From positions 186,001-250,000 of the forward strand of contig NZ_CP104383.1 in the NCBI RefSeq assembly GCF_030582395.1: DNA of 64,000 nucleotides, in the 5' to 3' direction. Positions 56,619 to 64,000 of the stretch are shown piece by piece (position 1 is the first letter of the stretch; each line of letters opens with the position of its first letter). The DNA is from Ralstonia pickettii. Its GTDB lineage: Bacteria; Pseudomonadota; Gammaproteobacteria; Burkholderiales; Burkholderiaceae. The notes beneath the pieces were generated by a model. It did not search any database and had not been told where the DNA came from. It was given only the letters and a program-made list of their open reading frames with translations. Position numbers and translations under genes: made by a program.

Positions 56619-56864
56619 GTGAACCGCAAAACCATCCTTTCCGCACTGCTGCTTGCAACCGCCGCATCCATGTCGGCCGGCGTATTTGCCACGGACAACG
56701 ACATGCCCATGGCATCCGAAGCCTCCGGCGCGCACAAAATGAAACCGCATTCGCACGTCGCCGAGAAAGCTGGCGCTTCCGCCGCCAGCGCGCCGGCGGC
56801 CGCCCCCGCCGAGGACACCAAGGGCAGGGACAAGTCCAAGCATTTCCATCCCGATACCAAGTAA
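56619..56864 (+). CDS. Small periplasmic His/Met-containing protein
   Basis: 81 residues from GTG 56619, chosen because AGGAG lies eight bases upstream and the signal peptide KTILSALLLATAASMSAGVFA begins there; an upstream ATG in frame is unsupported. The mature part is DNDMPMASEASGAHKMKPHSHVAEK, an alanine-rich stretch and KSKHFHPDTK: Met/His pairs suggest weak metal binding. Terminator follows at 56871. FNR-like box upstream. Unrecognised family. Confidence 0.75.
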   Translation: MNRKTILSALLLATAASMSAGVFATDNDMPMASEASGAHKMKPHSHVAEKAGASAASAPAAAPAEDTKGRDKSKHFHPDTK

Positions 56865-56870
56865 GTCTGC

Positions 56871-56903
56871 GCGCGGGCTCAGAAAAGAGCCCGCGCTTCA
56901 ATT
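56871..56903 (+). terminator. Rho-independent terminator
   Basis: Stem GCGCGGGCTC / GAGCCCGCGC with loop AGAAAA (56871-56896), followed by TTCAATTC. Placed directly after the stop codon of the 56619 gene. Confidence 0.75.
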
Positions 56904-57050
56904 CACCTGACCTGCGACAACGAAGTTCGGCCCGATGCGGCTAAGCTGGCCTACAAGGCCCATGCAGTTGCACCGCATGATTTGCAGCCCGTGTCCGCAC
57001 TGTCTGGTGACGGACATCACGACTTTCACAGGAAGTGATGAGGTGGTGTG

Positions 57051-58934
57051 ATGACAGACCGTACGGTACAGCGCAAACGACGTCCGGCCCGATCGGCGCC
57101 GGGTGTAGCAGCCCCGGCGCTGCGGTTGGTTAGCGAACCGGACCACCAGGCCGAGCCACAGCCGGCACCTGCCGAGCCCCCTCTTGAGCAAGGGTGGGAC
57201 TACTGGGTGGATGTCACGCAGCGGTGGATTCTGTTCATCGATATCCTGCGGCAACGCGCCAACAATATGTTGGCCCATGAGGAGGCCGGCCTGCCGCCAC
57301 CGCTGCATTTCGACTACGAATTGCTACTGGATGCGCGAACCTTCGAGCGCCCGGCCAACTATGCCCTGCTCCGTATCACGCGCTGTGGCACCGACCACCT
57401 GGAGCGACAGGTTCGGGCGGATGCAACCCCCGTCATCGTCATCGACCCGCGTGCCGGTCACGGACCGGGCATTGGGGGCTTCAAGCGCGATTCGGAAGTC
57501 GGCATGGCCCTCGCCGAAGGCCATCCTGTCTACTTTGTCAGCTTCTTCCCGGCCCCCTGCCGCGGACAGACCCTTGGCGACGTCCTGAACGCGCTTCGTA
57601 CCTTCGTCGAGGAGGTCGCGCGACGGCATGACGGGCAGGCGCCGGTGCTCTACGGCAACTGCCAGGCCGGCTGGGAAGTGATGCTCCTGTCTGCCCACTG
57701 CTGCGAGCGCGTCGCCTGCCCTGCGGTGCTCAACGGCTCCCCGCTCTCGTACTGGTCCGGCGAAGCAGGCGTCAACCCGATGCGCCTGCTCGGGGCGTTC
57801 ACCGGCGGCGTGTGGTCAGCAAACTTTCTTGCCGATCTGGGCAACGGCCGTTTTGACGGTGCATGGCTGGTACAGAACTTCGAGGCACTCAAGCCTGAGT
57901 CCGCGCTCTGGACCAAGCTCTACACTGTCTTCGCCGATCCGGATGGTGAAGGTGACCGGTTTTTGGAATTCGAGCGCTGGTGGAATGGCTTTTACTTTCT
58001 CAGCCGGGAAGAACTGGTCGCAACCATCCAGGATCTTTTTGTCGGCAACAAGTTGGAAACCGGCGAAGTGCATGTCGACGGTAAGTGCACGGTCGACTTA
58101 CGGCGCATTTGCAAACCGATCGTCATCTTTGCCTCGTACGGCGACAACATCACGCCACCGCACCAGGCGCTCGGCTGGATTCCCGTCGTGTACGAAAGTA
58201 CGGAAGCTCTGGTCGCCGCCGGCCAGCGAATCGTGTATCTCACCAACCCGCATGTCGGACACCTCGGCATTTTCGTCTCCGCAAGCGTGGCGCGTCACGA
58301 GCATCGCGCGATCCTGCAAAGCCTCGATGCGATTGAGGCGCTGCCGCCCGGCTTGTACGAGATGAAGCTGTCGGAACACTCCGATGCGCCGCCACAGAAC
58401 AACTCCCAACGCGGGGTCACGTTTGAGCCGCGTCGCGTCGAAGACATTCAATTCCCATACCCGCGTGCCCTGTTCGAGCATGTGCGCGCCGTCTCGGAAA
58501 TCAACGAACGGCTGTATGACCAGTTCTGGAGCCCAACCGTGCGCGCGCTGGCAACGCCGTGGAGCGCTGAATGGCTGAAATGGAGCCATCCGATGCGCTG
58601 GACGCGCTATGCATGGTCCGAGCGGTTCCAACCATGGCTGTTGCTCGTAGCCGCCATGGCTGCGGGCGTGAGGGCCTCCAGGCGAAAAGCCGGGGAAGAC
58701 AATATCTGGCGCGCTTCGGAAGAAGCGCTTAGCGCCACGCTGACACACACACTTGAGACAGGTCGGTCAGTGCGCGACTTGGTGGCCGAGACGGCATTCC
58801 AGTGGCTTTACGGGCCATCTTGGCCCTACTCGTTTGCGCAGTCTTATATTCCGGCATCAGACCATCGTGACTGCGACGTTGGAGAAGCAACGGTTCGCCA
58901 AGCTTGCAGCGCTTGCGACACTGACGTGCGGTGA
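57051..58934 (+). CDS. DUF3141 protein, PHA synthase-like alpha/beta hydrolase, probably C-terminally shortened
   Basis: 627 residues from ATG 57051 (GTG 57048 also in frame). An N-terminal disordered Pro/Ala stretch, then an alpha/beta-hydrolase domain. Nucleophile elbow VLYGNCQAGWEVMLLSAHC: cysteine in GxCxxG as in polyhydroxyalkanoate synthases, with VIVIDPRAGHGPGIGGFK as oxyanion strand and possible Asp/His in SYGDNITPPHQALGW and HVGHLGIF. Family members I know are longer (about 750-800); here similarity ends near AFQWLYGPSWPYSFAQSY and the tail DHRDCDVGEATVRQACS looks unrelated, so truncation around 58830 is likely. Function in PHA or acyl transfer unproven. Confidence 0.82.
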   Translation: MTDRTVQRKRRPARSAPGVAAPALRLVSEPDHQAEPQPAPAEPPLEQGWDYWVDVTQRWILFIDILRQRANNMLAHEEAGLPPPLHFDYELLLDARTFERPANYALLRITRCGTDHLERQVRADATPVIVIDPRAGHGPGIGGFKRDSEVGMALAEGHPVYFVSFFPAPCRGQTLGDVLNALRTFVEEVARRHDGQAPVLYGNCQAGWEVMLLSAHCCERVACPAVLNGSPLSYWSGEAGVNPMRLLGAFTGGVWSANFLADLGNGRFDGAWLVQNFEALKPESALWTKLYTVFADPDGEGDRFLEFERWWNGFYFLSREELVATIQDLFVGNKLETGEVHVDGKCTVDLRRICKPIVIFASYGDNITPPHQALGWIPVVYESTEALVAAGQRIVYLTNPHVGHLGIFVSASVARHEHRAILQSLDAIEALPPGLYEMKLSEHSDAPPQNNSQRGVTFEPRRVEDIQFPYPRALFEHVRAVSEINERLYDQFWSPTVRALATPWSAEWLKWSHPMRWTRYAWSERFQPWLLLVAAMAAGVRASRRKAGEDNIWRASEEALSATLTHTLETGRSVRDLVAETAFQWLYGPSWPYSFAQSYIPASDHRDCDVGEATVRQACSACDTDVR

Positions 58935-59349
58935 GGTTTCCGGCGACTCTTAGCTGCATATCCAATGGGCGGTTGTGATGATCCAGACATGGGCAATGGC
59001 CCAATCAACGGGCGCTCGAATTTGCCGGCCAAGCGCACTAGCAACGCGAGCCTCAGCGGGCAGCGCTTTCTCTTTGACCTAACTGGCCGTTGTGCGGCGA
59101 CTAAAAGAAGGCGCCCGCCGCAAAGAACCGTACTACAAACATGATGGCGGGATACAGAAGGGACCATCACGTGAGCAGTTGGCCGGCAGATGCTTGAAAT
59201 CTACGCCATGGAAAAGCGTGCCCATGAAATCCACGAAAGGTTCGGGCGCCGCCAGCCAAGCCAACGTGCATTACGTGGAGAAGAGGATCAGAGTGGCGGA
59301 CTCTGTTACAGCGGCTGCGAAGGGTTGCCTCCTGCCGAGGATGTCGTGA
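58935..59349. other. Gap without recognised gene between DUF3141 and methyltransferase copy 2
   Basis: 415 bp. Short open frames exist on the plus strand (for instance 59190-59396 overlapping the next gene on the other strand) but none has family features or a good ribosome site. Possibly leftover of the DUF3141 3' end or of a recombination event. Confidence 0.45.
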
Positions 59350-60012
59350 TCAATGAGACGACGCCTTCGACGCACCACTGCTCCAACGGGGGATGAAACG
59401 TGGTGTGCGCTCACAATACGCTTCGTATGCCCGGCCGAACTCGGCCAGCGCATCTCGCTCCTCAGTCAGCGCGAGATGAACATACATCCAGACCAGCACT
59501 GGAAACATGATCAGCGTGAGCAACGTCGGCCACTGCAGCAGGAAGCCGAGCATGATCAGGACAAACGCCACATATTGCGGATGGCGCATGCGGGTATAGA
59601 GTCCACCGGTGGCCAGACGGTGCTGCTGCTGCGCCAGATACAGCACCCGCCAGGCGGAAGCGAGCATGATGAAACCACCGAAGATCAGCAGGTTGCTTAG
59701 GATGTGGAACGGCCCGAAATGCGGATTAGCGCGCCAGCCGAACATCACCTCCAGCAAATGCCCCGCGTCGTGAGAGAGGAAATCGATACCGGGAAAATGC
59801 TTGCTCAACCAGGGCAGCAACAAGTAGATCGTCAGTGGGAACCCGTACATCTCCGTAAACAGCGCCACGAGAAACGCCGAGAAGGCCCCGAAGGACCGCC
59901 AGTCACGCGAGGTCTTTGGCTTGGTGAAGCTGAAAGCGAAGATGATGAAGATGGCCGAGTTGATGATGACCAACGACCAGAGCCCGTAGCCGGATTGTGT
60001 GTCGTGCTGCAT
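59350..60012 (-). CDS. Isoprenylcysteine carboxyl methyltransferase-like membrane protein, copy 2
   Basis: 220 residues from ATG 60012 (GGGAGAG upstream). Very similar to the copy at 36485-37150: the same [16 protein letters not shown] start, [21 protein letters not shown] and [16 protein letters not shown] blocks. SAM-binding C-terminal part [22 protein letters not shown]. Membrane enzyme of unknown substrate. Preceded by DUF2933 in both places, so the pair is duplicated as a module; this one belongs to the copper block 2 operon. Confidence 0.9.
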   Translation of the reverse strand: MQHDTQSGYGLWSLVIINSAIFIIFAFSFTKPKTSRDWRSFGAFSAFLVALFTEMYGFPLTIYLLLPWLSKHFPGIDFLSHDAGHLLEVMFGWRANPHFGPFHILSNLLIFGGFIMLASAWRVLYLAQQQHRLATGGLYTRMRHPQYVAFVLIMLGFLLQWPTLLTLIMFPVLVWMYVHLALTEERDALAEFGRAYEAYCERTPRFIPRWSSGASKASSH

Positions 60013-60014
60013 CG

Positions 60015-60266
60015 TTACTCTCCCTTTGGATGTACGTGCGTTGACGGCTCGCCCCCTTCGTCTTGGTGGCCGTGGTGCATGAACAGGTGCATCAACGGGC
60101 AAGTAGCGAGCAACAGGAAGGGCAGGAACGGGATCACGTGTGCCCGATGTTCCGTGAACAGGAAATAGGCGATCACAAGCAGGAAGCCTATCAAAACCCA
60201 CCTGGACCTGAAGACTGTCCTGTGCGCCGCGTGCGGCCCATCTTCAGGGTTCATTTGATCATTCAT
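60015..60266 (-). CDS. DUF2933 membrane protein, copy 2
   Basis: 83 residues from ATG 60266 (GGAGG upstream). Core [33 protein letters not shown] parallels the copy at 37174, with a short His-containing tail ([17 protein letters not shown]). Stop lies 2 bp before the methyltransferase start. Part of the operon headed by the CPC-type Cu-ATPase. Confidence 0.88.
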   Translation of the reverse strand: MNDQMNPEDGPHAAHRTVFRSRWVLIGFLLVIAYFLFTEHRAHVIPFLPFLLLATCPLMHLFMHHGHQDEGGEPSTHVHPKGE

Positions 60267-60310
60267 GCGAGCCTCCTCGTCCACAGGCAATCGGCTTGAA
60301 AAAAGGCTGG

Positions 60311-60610
60311 CTAGCAGCACCCGCCGTGATGGCGATGGTGTTGGTGGACGAAACGTGAAGGATTCTGCTGAAAGACCGCGCGAGATTGCTCAGACTCGAA
60401 GTAGAACGTCTTCCCTTCAAAATTGGCCGTGATGGCGTGGGTCGGGTCAACCCGGTTTCCGGTCACTGGGTCACTGTTTGCATCTGGAGCGCCGTGCATC
60501 ATGCCGGCACCCTCGCCGCCTCTGGAGCGCATCGCTTGGCTGCGCCAAAGGAACACCACCACCAATCCGCCCAGCACGATCCAGATCAGGTTTTGCGAAA
60601 GCCAGGTCAT
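60311..60610 (-). CDS. Membrane-anchored YHS-domain protein
   Basis: 99 residues. One N-terminal membrane helix (LIWIVLGGLVVVFLW), then a YHS-like domain DPVTGNRVDPTHAITANFEGKTFYFESEQ...FQQNPSRF, with a His/Cys tail HQHHRHHGGCC. The usual CGM cysteine of YHS is replaced by TGN. Likely a metal-binding accessory factor in the copper operon. Lies 14 bp after the small membrane gene. Confidence 0.87.
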   Translation of the reverse strand: MTWLSQNLIWIVLGGLVVVFLWRSQAMRSRGGEGAGMMHGAPDANSDPVTGNRVDPTHAITANFEGKTFYFESEQSRAVFQQNPSRFVHQHHRHHGGCC

Positions 60611-60624
60611 TTTCCACCTCCGTC

Positions 60625-60843
60625 TTACGACTTCCTACGCGATTTCAGTTCCCGCTCCACTGCCGCCTCAACCTCTCGTCTGGTTTGCCGTGAAAGACGC
60701 AAACTCATCCAGATCACCCAGACCGGACAGGCCAGGAGAATCAGCGCAACCAGCACCGAGAACAGTGAGATTCCGTACCAATAGAGGATGGCGGCGGCCA
60801 GCGCCGTCGCCACGGCGGCACAGAACCAGACAGCGGGTTTCAT
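60625..60843 (-). CDS. Small two-helix membrane protein
   Basis: 72 residues: helices [20 protein letters not shown] and [20 protein letters not shown], then a basic/acidic tail [24 protein letters not shown]. The ATG at 60843 overlaps the stop of the Cu-ATPase (ATGA), so it is coupled to the pump; possibly an ATPase-associated subunit. No family recognised. Confidence 0.75.
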   Translation of the reverse strand: MKPAVWFCAAVATALAAAILYWYGISLFSVLVALILLACPVWVIWMSLRLSRQTRREVEAAVERELKSRRKS

Positions 60844-63293
60844 GCCGGCACCTCCTGCGCCTTACTTGTCAGCCGCACGCGCTTGAGCATGGCCGAATTC
60901 GCCACCACGCTAAGCGAGGACAGCGACATCGCCGCCGCCGCCAGGATGGGATTGAGCAGGCCGAAAGCCGCCACCGGAATGCCGATGGTGTTGTAGAAGA
61001 AGGCCCAAAACAGGTTCTGCTTGATCTTGCGCATCGTGGCGCGGGACAACTCGATGGAAGCCGCCACGTCGCGTACGTCATTGCGGATCAGGATGATGCT
61101 GCCGGTCTCCTTGGCCACATCCGAGCCCGAGCCGATAGCGACGCCGATATCCGCCGCAGCGAGCGCGGGCGCGTCGTTGACCCCATCGCCGACCATGGCA
61201 ACCACCTCGCCGTCCTTCTGCAAGCCCTGGATGGTCTTGACCTTGTCTTCCGGCATGACCTCTGCGATTACGCGCTCGATGCCGACCTGCCGCCCGATAG
61301 CTTGCGCGGTGCGCTGGTTATCCCCACTGAGCAGAACCACCTTGATGCCGCGCGACTTGAGCATGGCAATGGCCTCTGACGCCTCTGGCTTGACCGTATC
61401 GGCCACGGCGATGATGCCAAGCAGTTCATGCCCGATCCCCGCCAGCATCGCTGTCTTGCCATCAGCCTCCAGCCCGGCCAGCGTCGCTTCAATCGTATCG
61501 ACTGAGATGGCCTGCTGCGCGAGCATGCGCCGGTTTCCTAGCCAGGCCTGCTGGCCGTCGATGGCCCCCTGAATACCCATCCCCGACAGCGCCTGGATGT
61601 TGTTCGCCTTACGCGTCGCCAGCTCACGATGCTGTGCGGCACGGACGATCGCTTCGCCCAGCGGATGCTCCGAGCCGGACTCGACCGCTGCAGCAATACT
61701 GAGCAGCTCGGCTTCCTGGTGTGTCCCAAGCGGCAGGATATCGGTCACGGTCGGTTCGCCGCGCGTAATCGTGCCCGTCTTGTCAAAGACAACGGTGGTC
61801 AATTTCTCAGCGCGTTCGAGCACTTCGCCGCCGCGGATCAGGATGCCGGCGTCCGCGCCTTTTCCCACGCCGACCATCAAGGCGGCAGGCGTCGCTACAC
61901 CCAGAGCGCACGGGCAGGAGATGATAAGCACGGCAATAAAGGCGAGCAGCCCCTGCGGGAAATGCCCCGCGAGCGTCCATCCGATGACAGCCAGCAGTGC
62001 AACGCCCACGACCGCCGGCACAAAATAGCCGGTCACCTGGTCGGCCAGCCGCTGAATCTGTGCCGAGCTTGCCTGCGCGTCTTCTACCATCTTGATGATC
62101 TGCGCCAGCGCCGTATCCGCACCGATGCGGGTCGCCTGGAACGTAAAGGCGCCTGACCGGTTCAGCGTACCGCCGATCACCGTTGCCCCAGGCTTCTTGT
62201 CAACTGGCATCGACTCCCCGGTCAGCATCGATTCGTCCACGCTGGTTTGCCCGTCCGTCACCTTGCCATCGGTTGGAATCTTCTCGCCGGGGCGGACCAC
62301 TACCAGCTCCGAGACCATGATGCTTTCGGCGGGAATCTCGACTTCCTTGCCATCGCGAATCACGTGCGCCACAGCGGGCTTGAGGTCAAGCAGGCGACGG
62401 ACTGCGGCGGAGGACTTCTTTTTGATGATCTCCTCCATGTACTTGCCCAGCAGCACAAAAGCGATGATGACCGCGGACACCTCGAAGTAGACATCGCGTT
62501 CGGCCACCTTCACCGGCAACCAGGATGGGAAGAACAACACGACCACGCTGTAGAAGTACGCTACCGACGTACCCAGCGCGATCAGGAAATCCATGTTGAT
62601 GTTGCGCGTGCGGACCGCGTTCCACGCGCCTTTGTAGAAGCTCCAACCTCCAATGAACTGTACGGGGGTCACCAGCAGGAACAGCCATATTCCCCATGTG
62701 AACCAAGGCAGCGCCGGAATGGGCGCCCAAGTCAGCAGGGTCGCACCTGCAGCCAAGGCCAGAAACGCCCCGGCGCGTAACACCGCCAACGCCAGCACAC
62801 CGGTCAAGGCAATGGTGACGCGCGTCTTCATCGCCTTCAGTTCGGACTCCGGCGACTCAAACGTGTGCAGACAGCTCTCGCTGCAGAAGTAGTACTTTCG
62901 CCCTCCTCGCTCTGCGGACAAGGCAGTGGCCTTGTCAACCATCATTCCGCAGATGGGGTCCTTGGCCAGTTGCTTCGTGCTTGCGGACACCGCAGCAACT
63001 CCGGTTGGCGCGTGATCATGGGCCGCGCCGTCGTGGTCATGCGCGTCATGCGCGTCATGCGAGAGATATCGCGCCGGATCAGCGAGAAAAGTCTTCTCAC
63101 AGTGCCGAGAACAGAACCAATAGCGCTGATGCCCGACTTCCGTGCTGGCTGCTGCCTGCGCAGGGGAAATCTCCATACCGCAAACCGGATCGCGCACGCG
63201 ACCGGCATCGACGACCGGTTGAGCGATGCGCAGCGCGCTCTGCCGACCGACCACTTGATCGCCACGATGGTGTCCGATGGAATCGCTTGGCAT
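60840..63293 (-). CDS. Copper-translocating P-type ATPase with two N-terminal YHS domains
   Basis: 817 residues from ATG 63293 (CGAGG upstream). Two YHS/TRASH metal domains: [16 protein letters not shown] with [12 protein letters not shown], and [15 protein letters not shown] with [12 protein letters not shown]; between them a His/Asp linker [19 protein letters not shown]. Core: [29 protein letters not shown] (CPC metal site), [28 protein letters not shown], and [15 protein letters not shown] in the last helix, as in Cu(I) pumps. Exports Cu(I) across the inner membrane. Unlike the pump at 28109, all conserved residues are canonical. First gene of a six-gene minus-strand operon; divergent from the Met-rich gene. 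Confidence 0.94.
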   Translation of the reverse strand: MPSDSIGHHRGDQVVGRQSALRIAQPVVDAGRVRDPVCGMEISPAQAAASTEVGHQRYWFCSRHCEKTFLADPARYLSHDAHDAHDHDGAAHDHAPTGVAAVSASTKQLAKDPICGMMVDKATALSAERGGRKYYFCSESCLHTFESPESELKAMKTRVTIALTGVLALAVLRAGAFLALAAGATLLTWAPIPALPWFTWGIWLFLLVTPVQFIGGWSFYKGAWNAVRTRNINMDFLIALGTSVAYFYSVVVLFFPSWLPVKVAERDVYFEVSAVIIAFVLLGKYMEEIIKKKSSAAVRRLLDLKPAVAHVIRDGKEVEIPAESIMVSELVVVRPGEKIPTDGKVTDGQTSVDESMLTGESMPVDKKPGATVIGGTLNRSGAFTFQATRIGADTALAQIIKMVEDAQASSAQIQRLADQVTGYFVPAVVGVALLAVIGWTLAGHFPQGLLAFIAVLIISCPCALGVATPAALMVGVGKGADAGILIRGGEVLERAEKLTTVVFDKTGTITRGEPTVTDILPLGTHQEAELLSIAAAVESGSEHPLGEAIVRAAQHRELATRKANNIQALSGMGIQGAIDGQQAWLGNRRMLAQQAISVDTIEATLAGLEADGKTAMLAGIGHELLGIIAVADTVKPEASEAIAMLKSRGIKVVLLSGDNQRTAQAIGRQVGIERVIAEVMPEDKVKTIQGLQKDGEVVAMVGDGVNDAPALAAADIGVAIGSGSDVAKETGSIILIRNDVRDVAASIELSRATMRKIKQNLFWAFFYNTIGIPVAAFGLLNPILAAAAMSLSSLSVVANSAMLKRVRLTSKAQEVPA

Positions 63294-63379
63294 GCCAACC
63301 TCGGATGTGCTGATTGTTTAACTTGATTAGGTCTGGGCACAACTACGATTGCAGTGTGTTCCACGCCCGGAACGGGAGG

Positions 63380-63393
63380 TTGATACGGGTCAA
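63380..63393. promoter_or_regulatory. FNR/ANR-like box in the divergent copper block 2 promoter
   Basis: TTGAT-ACGG-GTCAA, nine of ten consensus positions. It sits 86-87 bp from both divergent starts (63293 and 63479). Confidence 0.6.
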
Positions 63394-63478
63394 GCGAGAG
63401 CAATTCGTTGTGATACGTCAACTGGCGACCACCGATCGCATATCAAAATGAAATCCCATCATTTCAGGAGGCAGCACC

Positions 63479-63979
63479 ATGACGAACAACAAGCATGTTG
63501 GCTTTCTTGTAGCAGGCGCGCTGCTGATCGCCAGTGCATCGGTCTGGGCCGTTGACGAGCACCACCCCGCCGCAGCGAGCCAGCCTAGTGCGGCAACCCC
63601 AGCGAAGACTGCCCCTGCCACGGCAAACTCTGCGGATACGGAAAAGCGCTTCGAGCAAGCCCGTCAGCAGATGAAGAAGATGCAGGCCCAGATGGACAAG
63701 ATCCATCAGACCAAGGACCCGAAGGAACGGCAACGTCTGATGGCCGAGCACATGCAGGCCATGCAGGACACGATGCAGACAATGCACGGTATGGGCGGCC
63801 CGATGATGATGGACATGATGGGCGGTCAAGGGATGGGGGCCGGCGGTGCGGCGCCGATGATGGGCGGCTCGGGCATGCCCATGGAGCAGCGCATGAACAT
63901 GATGGAAAACCGCATGGACATGATGCAGATGATGATGGACCAGATGCTCAAACAGCAGGAACCATCAAAGAAACCTTGA
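63479..63979 (+). CDS. Met-rich periplasmic protein
   Basis: 166 residues from ATG 63479 with AGGAGG seven bases upstream. Signal peptide HVGFLVAGALLIASASVWA, then an Ala/Pro-rich stretch, a helical middle (ARQQMKKMQAQMDKIHQTKDPKERQRLMAEHMQAMQDTMQTMHG) and a Met/Gly-rich tail (GGPMMMDMMGGQGMGAGG, NMMENRMDMMQMMMDQMLK). The very high Met content suits Cu(I) binding in the periplasm. Divergent from the Cu-ATPase operon, so probably a copper scavenger or chaperone. Complete within the window. Confidence 0.88.
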   Translation: MTNNKHVGFLVAGALLIASASVWAVDEHHPAAASQPSAATPAKTAPATANSADTEKRFEQARQQMKKMQAQMDKIHQTKDPKERQRLMAEHMQAMQDTMQTMHGMGGPMMMDMMGGQGMGAGGAAPMMGGSGMPMEQRMNMMENRMDMMQMMMDQMLKQQEPSKKP

Positions 63980-64000
63980 CGTTGCCATTGTGGGAAGGTG

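Noticed and set aside
59190..59396. Possible small gene in the gap after DUF3141
   Set aside because: Overlaps the methyltransferase 3' end on the opposite strand and has no clear ribosome site or family features.

Overview
The window looks like an accessory region of a high-GC beta-proteobacterium, most probably a Burkholderiales member of the Ralstonia/Cupriavidus/Burkholderia type. This is inferred from GC-rich codon use, the cop operon style and the family content; no rRNA, tRNA or housekeeping marker was seen that would fix the genus. It could be a chromosomal island or a plasmid.

Left part (1-15 kb) is transposon-scarred. A Tn3-family element runs off the left edge and its end at 1660 cuts a thpR gene. 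Two small genes of unknown function follow. An 8.1 kb unit (4291-12388) bounded by two directly repeated Tn3-family elements is inserted in a DndC/PAPS-reductase-like gene with a 5-bp target duplication (GACGA). Inside it are a crippled tnpA copy, a dinB fragment, an intact amidase, an IS91-type transposase fragment and a complete tnpA element. Beside the broken DndC-like gene lies a predicted PD-(D/E)XK nuclease, so this may be the remnant of a defence locus.

Copper block 1 (15.0-30.6 kb): copA-copB-copC-copD-copG(DUF411) on the minus strand, with divergent copRS. copD is split by a third, related Tn3-family element with its own target duplication (CAGTG). Next come a second copC, a degenerate copS scrap, a Csp-type copper-storage protein, an MFS carrier and a P1B ATPase with the unusual core motif CPD.

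Stress/metabolism block (30.5-59 kb): a minus-strand run of a beta-CASP MBL nuclease, an archaeal-type AMP (nucleoside) phosphorylase, PRPP synthase, a cyclopropane fatty acid synthase and a DUF6629 membrane protein. Then an isoprenylcysteine methyltransferase-like protein, DUF2933, a CopZ-like chaperone, oleate hydratase, FtsH, a VTT/DedA-like membrane protein, PPK2, two TPM proteins with LemA, an archaeal-type methionine adenosyltransferase, a UbiB/AarF kinase, a five-gene ABC/outer-membrane envelope operon and a DUF3141 protein. Copper block 2 (59.3-64 kb) has a second methyltransferase/DUF2933 pair, a YHS protein, a CPC-type Cu-ATPase with two YHS domains and a Met-rich periplasmic protein.

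The most interesting shared signal is a set of FNR/ANR-like palindromes (TTGAT-N4-ATCAA and close variants) in six or seven intergenic regions between 38.6 and 63.4 kb. They suggest that the stress block and copper block 2 are one low-oxygen regulon. The genes could plausibly cooperate in membrane lipid upkeep (CFA synthase, oleate hydratase, ABC lipid trafficking), local SAM supply (MAT with its methyltransferases), nucleotide/PRPP turnover with polyphosphate energy (phosphorylase, PRPP synthase, PPK2), protein quality control (FtsH) and copper export. That joint function is inference.
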